From a virus: a DNA stretch of 42,183 bases. Below are positions 9,152 through 16,314 of this stretch, one piece after another. A program made the translations under genes and the position numbers. Within the stretch, counting starts at the first letter, position 1. The number at the start of each line of letters is the position of its first letter. Under the pieces are notes generated by a model. The model was not told the DNA's origin. It did no database searches and was given only the letters and a program-made list of their open reading frames with translations. The stretch is from positions 1 to 42,183 of IMG/VR virus record IMGVR_UViG_3300022871_000036. The stretch is one strand, 5' to 3'.

Positions 9152-9177
9152 TATTTGGTGTGATGTGGTGATACAGT
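9149..9177 (+). promoter_or_regulatory. Extended -10 promoter cassette copy A
   Basis: TAGTATT begins on the stop codon of the methyltransferase gene, and TGA-TACAGT has its -10 at 9172-9177, 23 bases downstream. The following leader GGTGCAAGGAGG resembles those after 18227 and 21297. It drives 9200 onward. Confidence 0.65.
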
Positions 9178-9199
9178 AGAAAGGTGCAAGGAGGTTCAG

Positions 9200-9460
9200 A
9201 TGTCGCAGCATTTCAAAGTCGGGATGAAGAATGGTGATTCTGTGTATTGGTCACCAGGGATGAAGCCCGCGTTGGCAGTTAAGAAGGATCATGAGAGGTT
9301 GGTTGCGTTGGATAGTGAAGAAGGGATTGAGTGGTTGAGTGAAGCGGAGATGCCTGAGTTGGTGGCCGCAGCTCAGGAGATGGCGCCAGCGCGGTTGATG
9401 AGTATGCCGGATGGATTGAAGGCCAAGTTGGAGGAGGTTGAAGATGGCGAAGAGAGCTAA
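9200..9460 (+). CDS. Small hypothetical protein
   Basis: 86 residues, ATG start 5 bases after AAGGAGG. The first half is beta-like and basic (KVGMKNGDSVYWSPGMKPALAV). The second half is acidic and helical, with a run of Glu/Ala/Met and a final EEVEDGEES. It resembles no family I can name. It is the first gene behind a promoter and overlaps the ribbon-helix-helix gene by 17 bases, so the two are probably co-expressed early. Confidence 0.7.
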   Translation: MSQHFKVGMKNGDSVYWSPGMKPALAVKKDHERLVALDSEEGIEWLSEAEMPELVAAAQEMAPARLMSMPDGLKAKLEEVEDGEES

Positions 9461-9608
9461 GTTTGATCGCGTTCACATGACGCTGAACATGGAGACCGAT
9501 AAGGACATCATCAAGCATTTGGACAACATCCCAGATGGAGAAGCCAGCTCATATCTGAGGCAGTTGGTGCGAGATGATATGGAGAAGGAGGCAAAGCGTG
9601 CCGATTAA
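9444..9608 (+). CDS. Ribbon-helix-helix DNA-binding protein (ParR/StbB-like)
   Basis: 54 residues, ATG at 9444 after GAGGAGG. An N-terminal strand (FDRVHMTLNMET) is followed by helix DKDIIKHLDNIPDGEASSYL and helix RQLVRDDMEKEA. This is the layout of small ribbon-helix-helix proteins such as plasmid-partition ParR-like DNA binders. Such proteins dimerise and bind operators or centromere-like repeats. Here it could be an autorepressor of the adjacent promoter or a replication-accessory protein. It overlaps genes on both sides. Confidence 0.65.
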   Translation: MAKRAKFDRVHMTLNMETDKDIIKHLDNIPDGEASSYLRQLVRDDMEKEAKRAD

Positions 9609-9738
9609 CGTGTTCGATCCCGTCACAGAGCCGATGACCTTGGAGGAGATTGCTAGGGTGCGGCGGTTGTGTGAGGAGGATGCGCGGCTTGATGCTGCTG
9701 ATGCGTTGGATGATACGAGCAAGGGGAGGGAGGAATGA
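9598..9738 (+). CDS. Small acidic hypothetical protein
   Basis: 46 residues, GTG start 7 bases after GGAGAAGGAG. It overlaps the ribbon-helix-helix gene by 11 bases and the recombinase gene by 4 (ATGA). The sequence reads PINVFDPVTEPMTLEEIARV followed by an acidic, Ala-rich helix. No domain was recognised. Good ribosome site and tight overlaps support translation. Confidence 0.6.
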   Translation: MPINVFDPVTEPMTLEEIARVRRLCEEDARLDAADALDDTSKGREE

Positions 9739-10580
9739 GCGACCAGGTGCAAGGGATGACCGACCAGATGGTGAAGAACTTGAGCGTGTACAACCAGCTC
9801 AGGCGACCGCCAGCAGAAGCATTGAAGCCCATTGGAGCCGGTAGGTTGAAGGGCATGACTGACATCTCCCCACAGTGGAGGTATGAACAGCTGACCGCAG
9901 TATTTGGTCCGGTTGGATTTGGTTGGCGGTATGAGATTGTCGCGTTGTGGATGGACCGAGGAGAGAAGGTACTGAAGGGAGAGGGGAAACACGAGGGAGA
10001 GAAGGTTGAGGTTGTTGCCCACGCCCGGGTGGATCTGTATGTGACCATGGAGAAGGCGGATGGTGAGGTCGTGTGGTCCGCTGCTATCCCTGGTACGGGT
10101 GGTTCGATGTTCGTTGCTGCTGAGAAGTATGGGGTACACAACTCTGATGAGGCGTACAAGATGGCCGTCACTGATGCCATTGGAACCGCTGCAAAGAGGT
10201 TGGGATTGGGTGCAGACATCTACCTTGGATTGTGGGATGGGTCGAAGTACATCACTGATCCGGTTGATCTTGGTGAAGGTAGGAAAGGAGCTAAGGCGTT
10301 GGCCGATACTGTGTTCCCTGAGAATGCAGCCCCCAACCTGAGGAAGCTAGATGGGTGGGATGAGTTCAACGACCTGGCCGATGAGACGTACAAAGGGAAG
10401 TCGGGTGTGAAGGATTTGAGGGAAGCGCAGCGGATGGCATCTGAGGCTGGATGGGATCAGCCACAGTTGTTTGGATTTGCGAAGGAGAAAGGGATTGACC
10501 TTGAAGGGGCAAAGGCCAAGACCTCGGACTTTGCCCGTCTCAAGTTTGAGATTGGCGTTGCTTGCAAGGGGCAAGAATGA
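9735..10580 (+). CDS. Rad52-like single-strand annealing protein
   Basis: 281 residues, ATG overlapping the upstream stop. The N-terminal domain has W-R-Y-E-Q-L-T-x-x-F-G-P-V-G-F-G-W-R-Y near residues 48-66. It also has G-T-G-G-S-M-F near 120 and a long conserved-looking block, DEAYKMAVTDAIGTAAKRLG (138-157), followed by GADIYLGLWDGSKY. These features match Rad52/22-type phage recombinases (Sak/DdrA-like). Such proteins anneal ssDNA during replication-linked recombination. The C-terminal third (about 190-281) is a separate helical tail, possibly for SSB or partner contact. Neighbours encoding an SbcC-like ATPase and SSB fit a recombination module. Confidence 0.8.
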   Translation: MSDQVQGMTDQMVKNLSVYNQLRRPPAEALKPIGAGRLKGMTDISPQWRYEQLTAVFGPVGFGWRYEIVALWMDRGEKVLKGEGKHEGEKVEVVAHARVDLYVTMEKADGEVVWSAAIPGTGGSMFVAAEKYGVHNSDEAYKMAVTDAIGTAAKRLGLGADIYLGLWDGSKYITDPVDLGEGRKGAKALADTVFPENAAPNLRKLDGWDEFNDLADETYKGKSGVKDLREAQRMASEAGWDQPQLFGFAKEKGIDLEGAKAKTSDFARLKFEIGVACKGQE

Positions 10581-10837
10581 AGATAACAGAACTGGCCCGA
10601 ACGTTCGACAAGAAATTGACCATCTCATATCCAGATTACGATGGAAACTGGATGACAAGTTTCGACAGTGGAGAGGTGACTGATGGCGTTGTGTTGGTCA
10701 GCGAGTGTGGTCGTGGTAAAAGCCCAAATGCTTCGCTGATAGATTACGTGCGCAAGATAGCAGGAAAGCGCATGGCGTTCAACGCGTATACGGACAGGAG
10801 AGTAGAGCTAGAAATCCCCGGTGACTTGGAGGCGTAA
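10577..10837 (+). CDS. Conserved-type small phage protein, unknown function
   Basis: 86 residues. The ATG at 10577 overlaps the recombinase stop as ATGA, which favours it over an upstream in-frame codon. The body runs D-K-K-L-T-I-S-Y-P-D-Y-D-G-N-W-M, then C-G-R-G-K-S-P-N-A-S-L-I-D-Y, then A-G-K-R-M-A-F-N-A-Y. I recall this pattern from short phage proteins of unknown function found near recombination genes. It likely has an alpha/beta fold. Its stop overlaps the start of the ATPase gene (TAATG). Confidence 0.7.
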   Translation: MKITELARTFDKKLTISYPDYDGNWMTSFDSGEVTDGVVLVSECGRGKSPNASLIDYVRKIAGKRMAFNAYTDRRVELEIPGDLEA

Positions 10838-12135
10838 TGCAAGGAAAGAAGATCGTCAGATTGGATGTTGAGAATGTGAAAAGGGTCGAGGCTGTCCACA
10901 TTGAGCCGGATGGTTCGATGGTTGTGATTGGTGGGAAGAATGGGGCAGGGAAGACATCAGTGATTGACTCGATCGCCTACGCATTGGGTGGCAAGAAGCT
11001 GTTGCCGAAGAAGCCTATCCGCGAGGGAGCGAAGAAGGGCAGTGTGAAGGTGGATCTAGGTGATGTGATTGTGACTCGATCATTCACAGAGACCGACTCA
11101 TATCTGAAGGTGGAGGCCAAGGCGGGTGGATTCGTTGCCCAGTCACCGCAGGATATTCTGAACGGGATGATTGGTGACCTCTCCTTTGACCCGCTGGCTT
11201 TTGCCACGATGGATGATAAGGCGCGGTTGGCGTTGTTGAAGAAGCTGGCAGGGTTGGACACCGACAAACTTGATGAGGAGAAGGCCAGAGTGTTCGCAGA
11301 GCGGACAGAAGTGAATCGACGGGTGAAGACTCTCAAGGGTCAGGCCGATGGCATCAAGAGGATTGATGATGTGCCTGATGCTCCTGTGAATGTCCATGAT
11401 GCTATGGAGGAGTTGACCGCCTCTCTGAAAAACAACGAGGAGAATAGGGAGAAGGAGTTGATTCTCGCCACGGCACGTGCTGAGTTGGTGGTGATTGAAG
11501 AGGAGAAGGTGAAGGCTTGTGAGGCCATAGCCAGATTGAATACCCTCCTTGAGGAAGAGACTGAGAAAGCAGAAGCAAAGGAAACCACGATTGCTAAGAT
11601 GGGGGACGCGGTTGATGAGTTGGAAGATGTCGACACCGCCCCCATCCGTGAGAAGCTATCGAAGGCTGATTCGATCAATGCCGCCATCCGATCCAACCTA
11701 GCCCTTGATTTGATTGAGGGTGAGTTGGGTGAGAAGAAGGATGAGGCCCAGGCCAAGACCGACCGACTCAATGAGATCGATGTTGAGAAGGCTGAGAAGG
11801 TTGGCGCTGCCAAGTTCCCCATCCCAGGTCTAGGAGTTGGTGAGGATGGCGTGACGTTTGGCGGGATCCCGTTCGACCAGATTTCCCAGGCTGAGAAGTT
11901 GAGAACGTCCGTGGCGATGGGATTCGCAATGAACCCAGAACTGAAGGTTGTGTTGATCCGTGATGGGTCCTTGCTGGATGAGGACAACTTGAAGCTGATT
12001 GCGGAGATGGCCGAGGAAGCCGATGGGCAAGTGTGGGTGGAGCGAGTTGGAGATGGCAAGGAGGTCTCAGTCCTGATTGTTGAAGGGAATGGGGGGAACG
12101 TGCAGGAGGAGGAAGCCGGTGAAGAAGAAGGGTGA
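10837..12135 (+). CDS. SbcC/Rad50-like ATPase
   Basis: 432 residues. Walker A GKNGAGKT is at residues 33-40 after a beta-rich start (KIVRLDVENVKRVEAVHIEP). The middle (about 150-320) is highly charged coiled coil rich in Glu, Lys, Ala and Leu. The C-terminal head has an ABC-like signature region ISQAEKLRTS (349-358) in place of canonical LSGGE, then a Walker B-type strand VVLIRDGSLLDEDN (371-384). At 432 residues it is much shorter than full SbcC/Rad50. It is typical of the compact phage ATPases that sit beside annealing proteins. The likely role is DNA-end handling or recombination with the Rad52-like protein. No SbcD nuclease is visible. Confidence 0.8.
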   Translation: MQGKKIVRLDVENVKRVEAVHIEPDGSMVVIGGKNGAGKTSVIDSIAYALGGKKLLPKKPIREGAKKGSVKVDLGDVIVTRSFTETDSYLKVEAKAGGFVAQSPQDILNGMIGDLSFDPLAFATMDDKARLALLKKLAGLDTDKLDEEKARVFAERTEVNRRVKTLKGQADGIKRIDDVPDAPVNVHDAMEELTASLKNNEENREKELILATARAELVVIEEEKVKACEAIARLNTLLEEETEKAEAKETTIAKMGDAVDELEDVDTAPIREKLSKADSINAAIRSNLALDLIEGELGEKKDEAQAKTDRLNEIDVEKAEKVGAAKFPIPGLGVGEDGVTFGGIPFDQISQAEKLRTSVAMGFAMNPELKVVLIRDGSLLDEDNLKLIAEMAEEADGQVWVERVGDGKEVSVLIVEGNGGNVQEEEAGEEEG

Positions 12136-12349
12136 CTACCGGCGAGTGGTCCGAGCGTTGCGTCACAAGGATGAGAAGATCCAGGCGCAACGCGCCTACT
12201 GTGCTCGGGAAGGAGTCCCCCACTTTGCCCATGCCAAGTGTGTGGAGTGTGGGAAGAGTTGGACCGACCATCCGAAGTACACGTTGGAGGAAGCTGGGGA
12301 GACTCACATCATGGCTTGCCCGTGGTGTTCATGGTCTTGGTGTGATTGA
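12119..12349 (+). CDS. Small zinc-ribbon-like protein
   Basis: 76 residues. The GTG at 12119 lies 6 bases after GGAGGAGG inside the end of the ATPase gene and is preferred over an upstream in-frame codon. The N-terminus is very basic (KKKGDYRRVVRALRHKDEK). Two Cys pairs, C-V-E-C-G and C-P-W-C, separated by about 29 residues form a likely zinc-binding ribbon, with one further Cys near the C-terminus. Probable nucleic-acid or protein-contact role; the specific family is unknown. Confidence 0.7.
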   Translation: MKKKGDYRRVVRALRHKDEKIQAQRAYCAREGVPHFAHAKCVECGKSWTDHPKYTLEEAGETHIMACPWCSWSWCD

Positions 12350-12359
12350 AGGAGGAAGG

Positions 12360-12581
12360 ATGCAAGTGAGCGAGTGCCCGTTCTGCGGAAAGATTGATCC
12401 GGTGAATGTGTTATTCCAATCTGAGATTGAAGGCGTGGAGGCTTGCCCGGATTTCATGGCAGTTGTGTGTGACCGCCGAGAGGGTGGATGTGGCGGGGTT
12501 GGCCCGTACAAGCTGACAAGCGAGGAAGCAGAGATTGCGTGGAACACGAGGGGAGGGAAGGAATGTCCGCGAACAATATAG
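12360..12581 (+). CDS. Lar-like restriction alleviation protein
   Basis: 73 residues, ATG after GAAGGAGGAAGG. The signature is S-E-C-P-F-C-G near the N-terminus, V-V-C-D-R-R-E-G-G-C-G-G-V-G-P in the middle, then T-S-E-E-A-E-I-A-W-N-T-R near the end. This matches the Lar family, in which CPFCG, a second Cys pair and EAIxAWN are diagnostic. Known Lar proteins modulate host type I restriction-modification. It sits in the same block as the helicase-methyltransferase, giving two candidate anti-restriction functions. It overlaps the SSB gene by 19 bases. Confidence 0.75.
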   Translation: MQVSECPFCGKIDPVNVLFQSEIEGVEACPDFMAVVCDRREGGCGGVGPYKLTSEEAEIAWNTRGGKECPRTI

Positions 12582-12904
12582 TGCTGATCGGGGGGAGGTT
12601 GTGCCGCCCCCCTGAGTTGACGTACTCAGCAACGGGAACCGCCATGACCAAGATGAGGATCGCCGTTGACCACAAGTACAAGGTTGGTGAGGAGTTGAGG
12701 GAGGATACCAGTTTCGTTCCGGTGAGAGTGTTTGGCCCCCAGGCCGAGGCTTGTGCGAACCACCTTAACCAGGGAGATGAGGCTTGGGTCGAGGGTAGGT
12801 TGCGGACGTTTGAAACGGGTGAAGGAGATGCGAAGCGGTATCACTTTGAAGTGAAGGCCCATGACGTGCGGTTTGGGAGGAAGGCGCGGGTGAATCAGGA
12901 ATGA
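12563..12904 (+). CDS. ssb: Single-stranded DNA-binding protein (OB fold)
   Basis: 113 residues, ATG at 12563 after GGGAGGGAAGGA. The OB-fold markers are N-N-I-V-L-I-G-G-R-L, P-E-L-T-Y-S-A-T-G-T-A-M, F-V-P-V-R-V-F-G-P-Q-A-E, and W-V-E-G-R-L-R-T-F. These match bacterial SSB. The protein ends soon after the OB domain and lacks the acidic DDIPF-type tail of host SSB. It may therefore coat DNA without recruiting host SSB-binding partners. It is positioned between recombination and replication genes. Confidence 0.85.
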   Translation: MSANNIVLIGGRLCRPPELTYSATGTAMTKMRIAVDHKYKVGEELREDTSFVPVRVFGPQAEACANHLNQGDEAWVEGRLRTFETGEGDAKRYHFEVKAHDVRFGRKARVNQE

Positions 12905-13131
12905 AGGAAGGAGCCGGCAAGAAGATCCTAAGAGCCTTGGAGAGTGGAAGGGTGTTGACTCGCATGGATTGCATCAAGGATTTCGGTTGTGTGGAGTCGC
13001 CCGCTAGAATCACTGAGTTGAGGCAGCAGGGGTTGCCAATCAATACACGAATGGTGACGCAGACAAATGGAAAGCGACACGCCGAGTGGTCGATGGGCAC
13101 TGGGCAGTTGAATATGTTTGAGGAGGAATGA
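12901..13131 (+). CDS. Winged-helix/HTH phage protein
   Basis: 76 residues, ATGA overlap with SSB. KKILRALESGRVLTRMDCIK, then a block with ESPARITELRQQGLPI and a basic M-V-T-Q-T-N-G-K-R-H, resembles short helix-turn-helix proteins. In these a wing carries the final basic strand (H-A-E-W). I recall the type from phage replication regions. Likely DNA binding; target unknown. Confidence 0.65.
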   Translation: MKEGAGKKILRALESGRVLTRMDCIKDFGCVESPARITELRQQGLPINTRMVTQTNGKRHAEWSMGTGQLNMFEEE

Positions 13132-13132
13132 T

Positions 13133-13531
13133 ATGTCAGATACAAAAGCGAAGCTGATGGAGCTTACGAAGTCGGTGTTGGCAGACAAACTGATTGAGGT
13201 TTCGGCAGGGAATGCGTCCTTGCGAGAGGGGATCGATGTTGAGATTGTCAAGACATCCCAGATGGCCGAGGAATTGGACCATGTGAAAGATGAGTTGGCG
13301 CAGTTGAAGTCCGAGCTAGAACAGAAGTTGATACCCGGTGAGCCCACAGACCTCCTCGGATTGAAAGGGGTTGTTGACCTCCTCCGCCCGTTCGCAAGCA
13401 CGGACACCCTCCAACGGGTGAACATGATGAAGATGCGAGACAACGAAGGGATCGATGTCGGGGTGAGGGTTATAGCGTTGAGGGCGGCTTGCGGGTTTAT
13501 GGCTGCGTTTGACGCCATGGTTGTCGAATAG
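13133..13531 (+). CDS. Hypothetical coiled-coil protein
   Basis: 132 residues. The ATG at 13133 lies 5 bases after AGGAGGA, one base beyond the previous stop. Residues about 35-75 form a Lys/Glu/Leu-rich coiled coil (MAEELDHVKDELAQLKSELE). The C-terminal half has a hydrophobic helix (VRVIALRAACGFMAAFDAMV) that is probably buried rather than membrane-spanning. It is the last gene before the replication promoter. No family was recognised. Confidence 0.7.
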   Translation: MSDTKAKLMELTKSVLADKLIEVSAGNASLREGIDVEIVKTSQMAEELDHVKDELAQLKSELEQKLIPGEPTDLLGLKGVVDLLRPFASTDTLQRVNMMKMRDNEGIDVGVRVIALRAACGFMAAFDAMVVE

Positions 13532-13544
13532 GTCGAAGTTCGAT

Positions 13545-13573
13545 TTGGATCATCGAGAGTAACGTGTTACAAT
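13545..13573 (+). promoter_or_regulatory. Sigma-70-type promoter for replication initiator
   Basis: TTGGAT (13545-13550), a 17-base spacer, then TACAAT (13568-13573) with a TGT extended -10. This is the best consensus match in the window. Transcription should start near 13580, exactly at the first base of the structured leader's outer stem. Confidence 0.8.
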
Positions 13574-13579
13574 AGATGC

Positions 13580-13659
13580 GTGGGCGAGGAGCCGGAGCCT
13601 TGCCTGTCAAGTCGCTCCTTTATCGGGGTGACTCGCCCACACTACTCTTCCGATAGGAG
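13580..13659 (+). ncRNA. Structured 5' leader RNA with possible pseudoknot over the ribosome site
   Basis: The outer stem GTGGGCGAG (13580-13588) pairs perfectly with CTCGCCCAC (13632-13640). Inside it, GGAGC-CTTG (13594-13602) pairs with CAAG-TC-GCTCC (13608-13618) across a 5-base loop with a 2-base bulge. TATCGG (13621-13626), within the outer stem, is the exact complement of CCGATA (13650-13655), beyond it. That gives an H-type pseudoknot that runs into the AGGAG ribosome site at 13655-13659. G-U pairs could extend it to about 10 bp. The arrangement suggests control of translation of the TTG-started initiator gene. The class matches no riboswitch I know; the trigger is unknown. Confidence 0.6.
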
Positions 13660-13669
13660 TTGATGGCTT

Positions 13670-14578
13670 TTGCCAGCAAAAGATACAACACGCCGCGCAC
13701 CTTGGAATCCTCTTCTCAAAGGCTACCCGTTCAGCGAGAAAGTCAATTCCATCTCAGTCGGCGCTGAGACGTTATTCACCCGCCTTGTAGCCCAGGCTGA
13801 CGATTATGGCAACTACTACGGCAATCCGAAGCAGATCCTAGCCTATCTTTATGGGCATCGTTTTGCTGCGGGGGAAGTATCTGCAACGGATACGGGCCGT
13901 TGGCGTGCCGAACTCGTAACGAACACGGTTGGACCTCTCGCGGCACTCTACACCGTTAACGGCTCGGAGTACATCCATTTGATCAATCCGAGGCGACGAC
14001 TTCGCAATGATGTTTCAGCTGATGAGAGGTTCCCAAGAGAGCCCGCAAACATAGAAGAGAATGTTATTTCAGAGCACGTAACGAAAACGGAACGCGAACG
14101 TACCGTAAACGGTGCGCTAGACCTAGACCCAGACCAAGAGGCAGACCAAGACCAAGAAGAACCTTCATCCGAAACAACCTCATATATGAGCAAGAAGGGG
14201 CGCAAGCTCGCAGGCGACAAGCTCACATGGTTCAATGAGTTCATGGGTGCGTTCAACTACAAACGAGGCAAGGCCGCCGCCGCCGACTCATGGCTAGACA
14301 TCAAGTCCCTCACCAGAGAGCTAGTAGACGAGATCGTAGCAGGCGCGAAGCGTGAGTGTGCGAGGAGGGCGACGCTGCGGCCTGACCAGACGGCGAAGAT
14401 GGCGCAGGGGTGGCTTACTGATCGTAGGTGGGAGGACGAGCCTGTAGAGACGGGGCGCTCTCGGGCATCGGGCGGGGCAGATTCAGACGTGTATGAGCGT
14501 GGGCTAAAGGAGCGAAGGGATAAGGCGGAGCTGGCGCGGAAGAAGATAGAGGGCGAGAAAGGGGGCGGTCGTGAATAG
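13670..14578 (+). CDS. Replication initiator / replisome organiser protein
   Basis: 302 residues. TTG at 13670 is the only start in this frame after the TGA at 13661; AGGAG lies 10 bases upstream. The N-terminal winged-helix region has S-V-G-A-E-T-L-F-T-R-L-V-A-Q-A-D-D-Y-G-N-Y, a hallmark of phage replication initiators, followed by Y-I-H-L-I-N-P-R-R-R. A linker rich in D, Q and E spans about 140-175. The C-terminal domain has W-F-N-E-F-M-x-A-F-x-Y, GKAAAADSWLDI and KMAQGWLTDRRWED, as in related proteins. It probably marks the origin and loads the host replisome. No phage polymerase is visible. The leader RNA upstream probably controls its level. Confidence 0.75.
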   Translation: MPAKDTTRRAPWNPLLKGYPFSEKVNSISVGAETLFTRLVAQADDYGNYYGNPKQILAYLYGHRFAAGEVSATDTGRWRAELVTNTVGPLAALYTVNGSEYIHLINPRRRLRNDVSADERFPREPANIEENVISEHVTKTERERTVNGALDLDPDQEADQDQEEPSSETTSYMSKKGRKLAGDKLTWFNEFMGAFNYKRGKAAAADSWLDIKSLTRELVDEIVAGAKRECARRATLRPDQTAKMAQGWLTDRRWEDEPVETGRSRASGGADSDVYERGLKERRDKAELARKKIEGEKGGGRE

Positions 14579-15005
14579 AGACGAAGTGATGAAGATGACA
14601 GATGAGCAGTTGCGGGTCAAGGCTGCTGAGTTGATGGGGTGGCATTGGGAGCGCGATAAAACTTACAAGTACGTGACTGGCGGATCTGTTATCGGTGCTT
14701 GGGTGACTCCAAATGAAGCTGACTATCCACCTGCGTTTCCTGCTCCAACAAAGGATGACATTAGAAATCTACCAGACTCCCCAAACGACTGGGATGCTAT
14801 GGAAGAACTAATTGACAAGGCGTGGGAGAATGACTTCTGGTGGTCGTCTGAATACAAGACCGAACCATCATCTCATGGAGAATCGGAGCCATCCTATAGC
14901 GTGCGTTTCAGATGCGTCCGTGGTGGCACAAGAGGAGACCATGTTTGCGAAGGGCCATCATTGCCGACAGCCAACACAAGAGCATTCATCATGGCGATGG
15001 GGTGA
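14571..15005 (+). CDS. Phage ABA-sandwich-like protein
   Basis: 144 residues, GTG start 8 bases before the upstream stop. The start, DEQLRVKAAELMGWHWERDK, followed by L-P-D-S-P-N-D-W-D-A-M-E-E-L-I and a C-terminal beta region with C-V-R-G-G, matches short phage proteins that I recall as ABA-sandwich types. Function is unknown. Base composition is more balanced than in the G-rich core genes, which fits an accessory origin. Confidence 0.65.
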   Translation: MNRDEVMKMTDEQLRVKAAELMGWHWERDKTYKYVTGGSVIGAWVTPNEADYPPAFPAPTKDDIRNLPDSPNDWDAMEELIDKAWENDFWWSSEYKTEPSSHGESEPSYSVRFRCVRGGTRGDHVCEGPSLPTANTRAFIMAMG

Positions 15006-15013
15006 TTAGCTAG

Positions 15014-15259
15014 ATGACCGGGGAGCAAAACGATGACCAAGAAAGGAAGACAGCCACCTCAAATGGGCAGGATTCCGGTCGTGTTCCCCGCTCATGTGGC
15101 TCGTGTGATCACAGTGGATTAGGAACGAAGGGTGAGGATTGGTGGTGGGAGTGCAAGCATGACGATGTGAACTTACATGGGAGAGGGAAGTTGTTGGATG
15201 GGAACCGTGTGCAAGAGGAGCCGCCCAAGTGGTGTCCGCTCCGAGGAGGCGAGGAATGA
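15014..15259 (+). CDS. Small Cys-rich (zinc-binding-like) protein
   Basis: 81 residues, ATG start 8 bases after the previous stop. No strong ribosome site is seen before it, so the start is uncertain. The core C-G-S-C, then W-W-W-E-C-K-H-D-D-V, then P-K-W-C-P-L gives four Cys spaced as in a small zinc-binding domain common in phage accessory genes. The first 25 residues are hydrophilic and possibly disordered. Confidence 0.6.
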   Translation: MTGEQNDDQERKTATSNGQDSGRVPRSCGSCDHSGLGTKGEDWWWECKHDDVNLHGRGKLLDGNRVQEEPPKWCPLRGGEE

Positions 15260-15768
15260 TGCAGGAACGACTAGCGCAAATAGCGCACGAGATTGAAACG
15301 CAGGATAACAGGATCACCGCCGAGCCTGTGTTTGTAGTGCAAAACAAGAAGAAACTATTTGGTGTTGATTCTGACTATCACAACGATGGGTTCGAGTGGT
15401 ACTCGGTTGGTAGCGGTGACTGGTCGGTCACAGAAGGGCAAATGTTTGATTGGCTGCAATCGAACTGTAACGATTACGAGAATAAAATTGACGCGCCAGA
15501 AGATGCGCCAGAAGGGTTCGATGAGGATGAATGGGATTGGGGCTCTGGCCCATGGCGGCGAGTCTACTACAAGGTGCAATGGGAGTTTGCTACATGCTGT
15601 TTCACTGAGCATGGGTGCAATGAGTATTTAAGGATCAACGGGCACAACCTGACAGAACCGCGCATCTACGTTTACAGCGGGTATAGGAATCAAGAGTGGA
15701 TCGACCTTCGCAAATACCTCCTCTCTCATGGATCGGCATCTGTTGTTGTCGAAGGAGGCGAGGAATGA
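15256..15768 (+). CDS. Hypothetical accessory protein
   Basis: 170 residues, ATG overlapping the previous stop as ATGA after GAGGAGGCGAGG. It is acidic in the middle (DAPEDAPEGFDEDEWDW) and aromatic-rich, with Y-Y-K-V-Q-W-E-F-A-T-C-C-F-T and a C-terminal Y-S-G-Y-R-N-Q-E-W. No membrane segment or known motif is visible. Like its neighbours it is probably an early accessory gene. Confidence 0.65.
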   Translation: MMQERLAQIAHEIETQDNRITAEPVFVVQNKKKLFGVDSDYHNDGFEWYSVGSGDWSVTEGQMFDWLQSNCNDYENKIDAPEDAPEGFDEDEWDWGSGPWRRVYYKVQWEFATCCFTEHGCNEYLRINGHNLTEPRIYVYSGYRNQEWIDLRKYLLSHGSASVVVEGGEE

Positions 15769-15983
15769 ATGTAACGTATGTGGTATCGCCAGAGCTATAC
15801 CAAAAGTGCATGCAGATGGCTTTGTCGCAGGAGTGGTTGAATGGGCAGATGAGAGCCGATAGGCATGTGTGGATCTTGCAGGATCATCCGAGGTTTGAGG
15901 ATGCAGGTTGGGCATGTTATGGCTACAGGCTGAGCGATGTCCTGTTGAGGGTGATTGAGCAGACCGAGATGAAGGGGGTGTGA
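15765..15983 (+). CDS. Small hypothetical protein
   Basis: 72 residues, ATG in an ATGA overlap with the previous gene behind GAAGGAGGCGAGG. The sequence begins MNVTYVVSPELYQKCMQMAL and ends in an acidic helix. Nothing diagnostic is visible. Translation is supported by the overlap and ribosome site. Confidence 0.6.
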   Translation: MNVTYVVSPELYQKCMQMALSQEWLNGQMRADRHVWILQDHPRFEDAGWACYGYRLSDVLLRVIEQTEMKGV

Positions 15984-15984
15984 G

Positions 15985-16314
15985 GTGGATGATAACGAGA
16001 GGTTGGCTGAGTTGCTTGATTGGATGTGGGATGGGCGCGAGATCAAGATGCACAAAGGAGGATTCACTGCGACGACTGGTAATGGCGGAATAAGATTGGC
16101 CTGGTCACCATCAACCGACATCTCGCTATGGCACGGCGATGACGGATTGCTGAAGAAGGTTGAGGCATCTGGTTTGTGGGAATACTTCAGTGATCAGTTT
16201 GTGAGAATTGTTCTCGGGCCTGTCATGACGAACATGTCTTTGTTCACATCTGCTATTCAAGCAACTCCAGAGCAACTGACCGATGCTCTAGTAGCGACGA
16301 TTAAGGAGGTGTGA
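15985..16314 (+). CDS. Small hypothetical protein
   Basis: 109 residues, GTG start one base after the previous stop. The start, DDNERLAELLDWMWDGREIK, resembles the first helix of the protein at 14571 (aliphatic helix ending in G-W or W-D). A beta-like GGFTATTGNGGIRLAWSPS region and a final helix (TPEQLTDALVATIKEV) follow. It may be a distant relative of the ABA-sandwich accessory proteins. Confidence 0.6.
   Translation: MDDNERLAELLDWMWDGREIKMHKGGFTATTGNGGIRLAWSPSTDISLWHGDDGLLKKVEASGLWEYFSDQFVRIVLGPVMTNMSLFTSAIQATPEQLTDALVATIKEV

Noticed and set aside
13663-13767. ATG at 13663 as start of the gene after the structured leader
   Set aside because: It opens a frame of only about 34 codons with no recognisable content. 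The TTG at 13670 opens the long frame with clear replication-initiator motifs.
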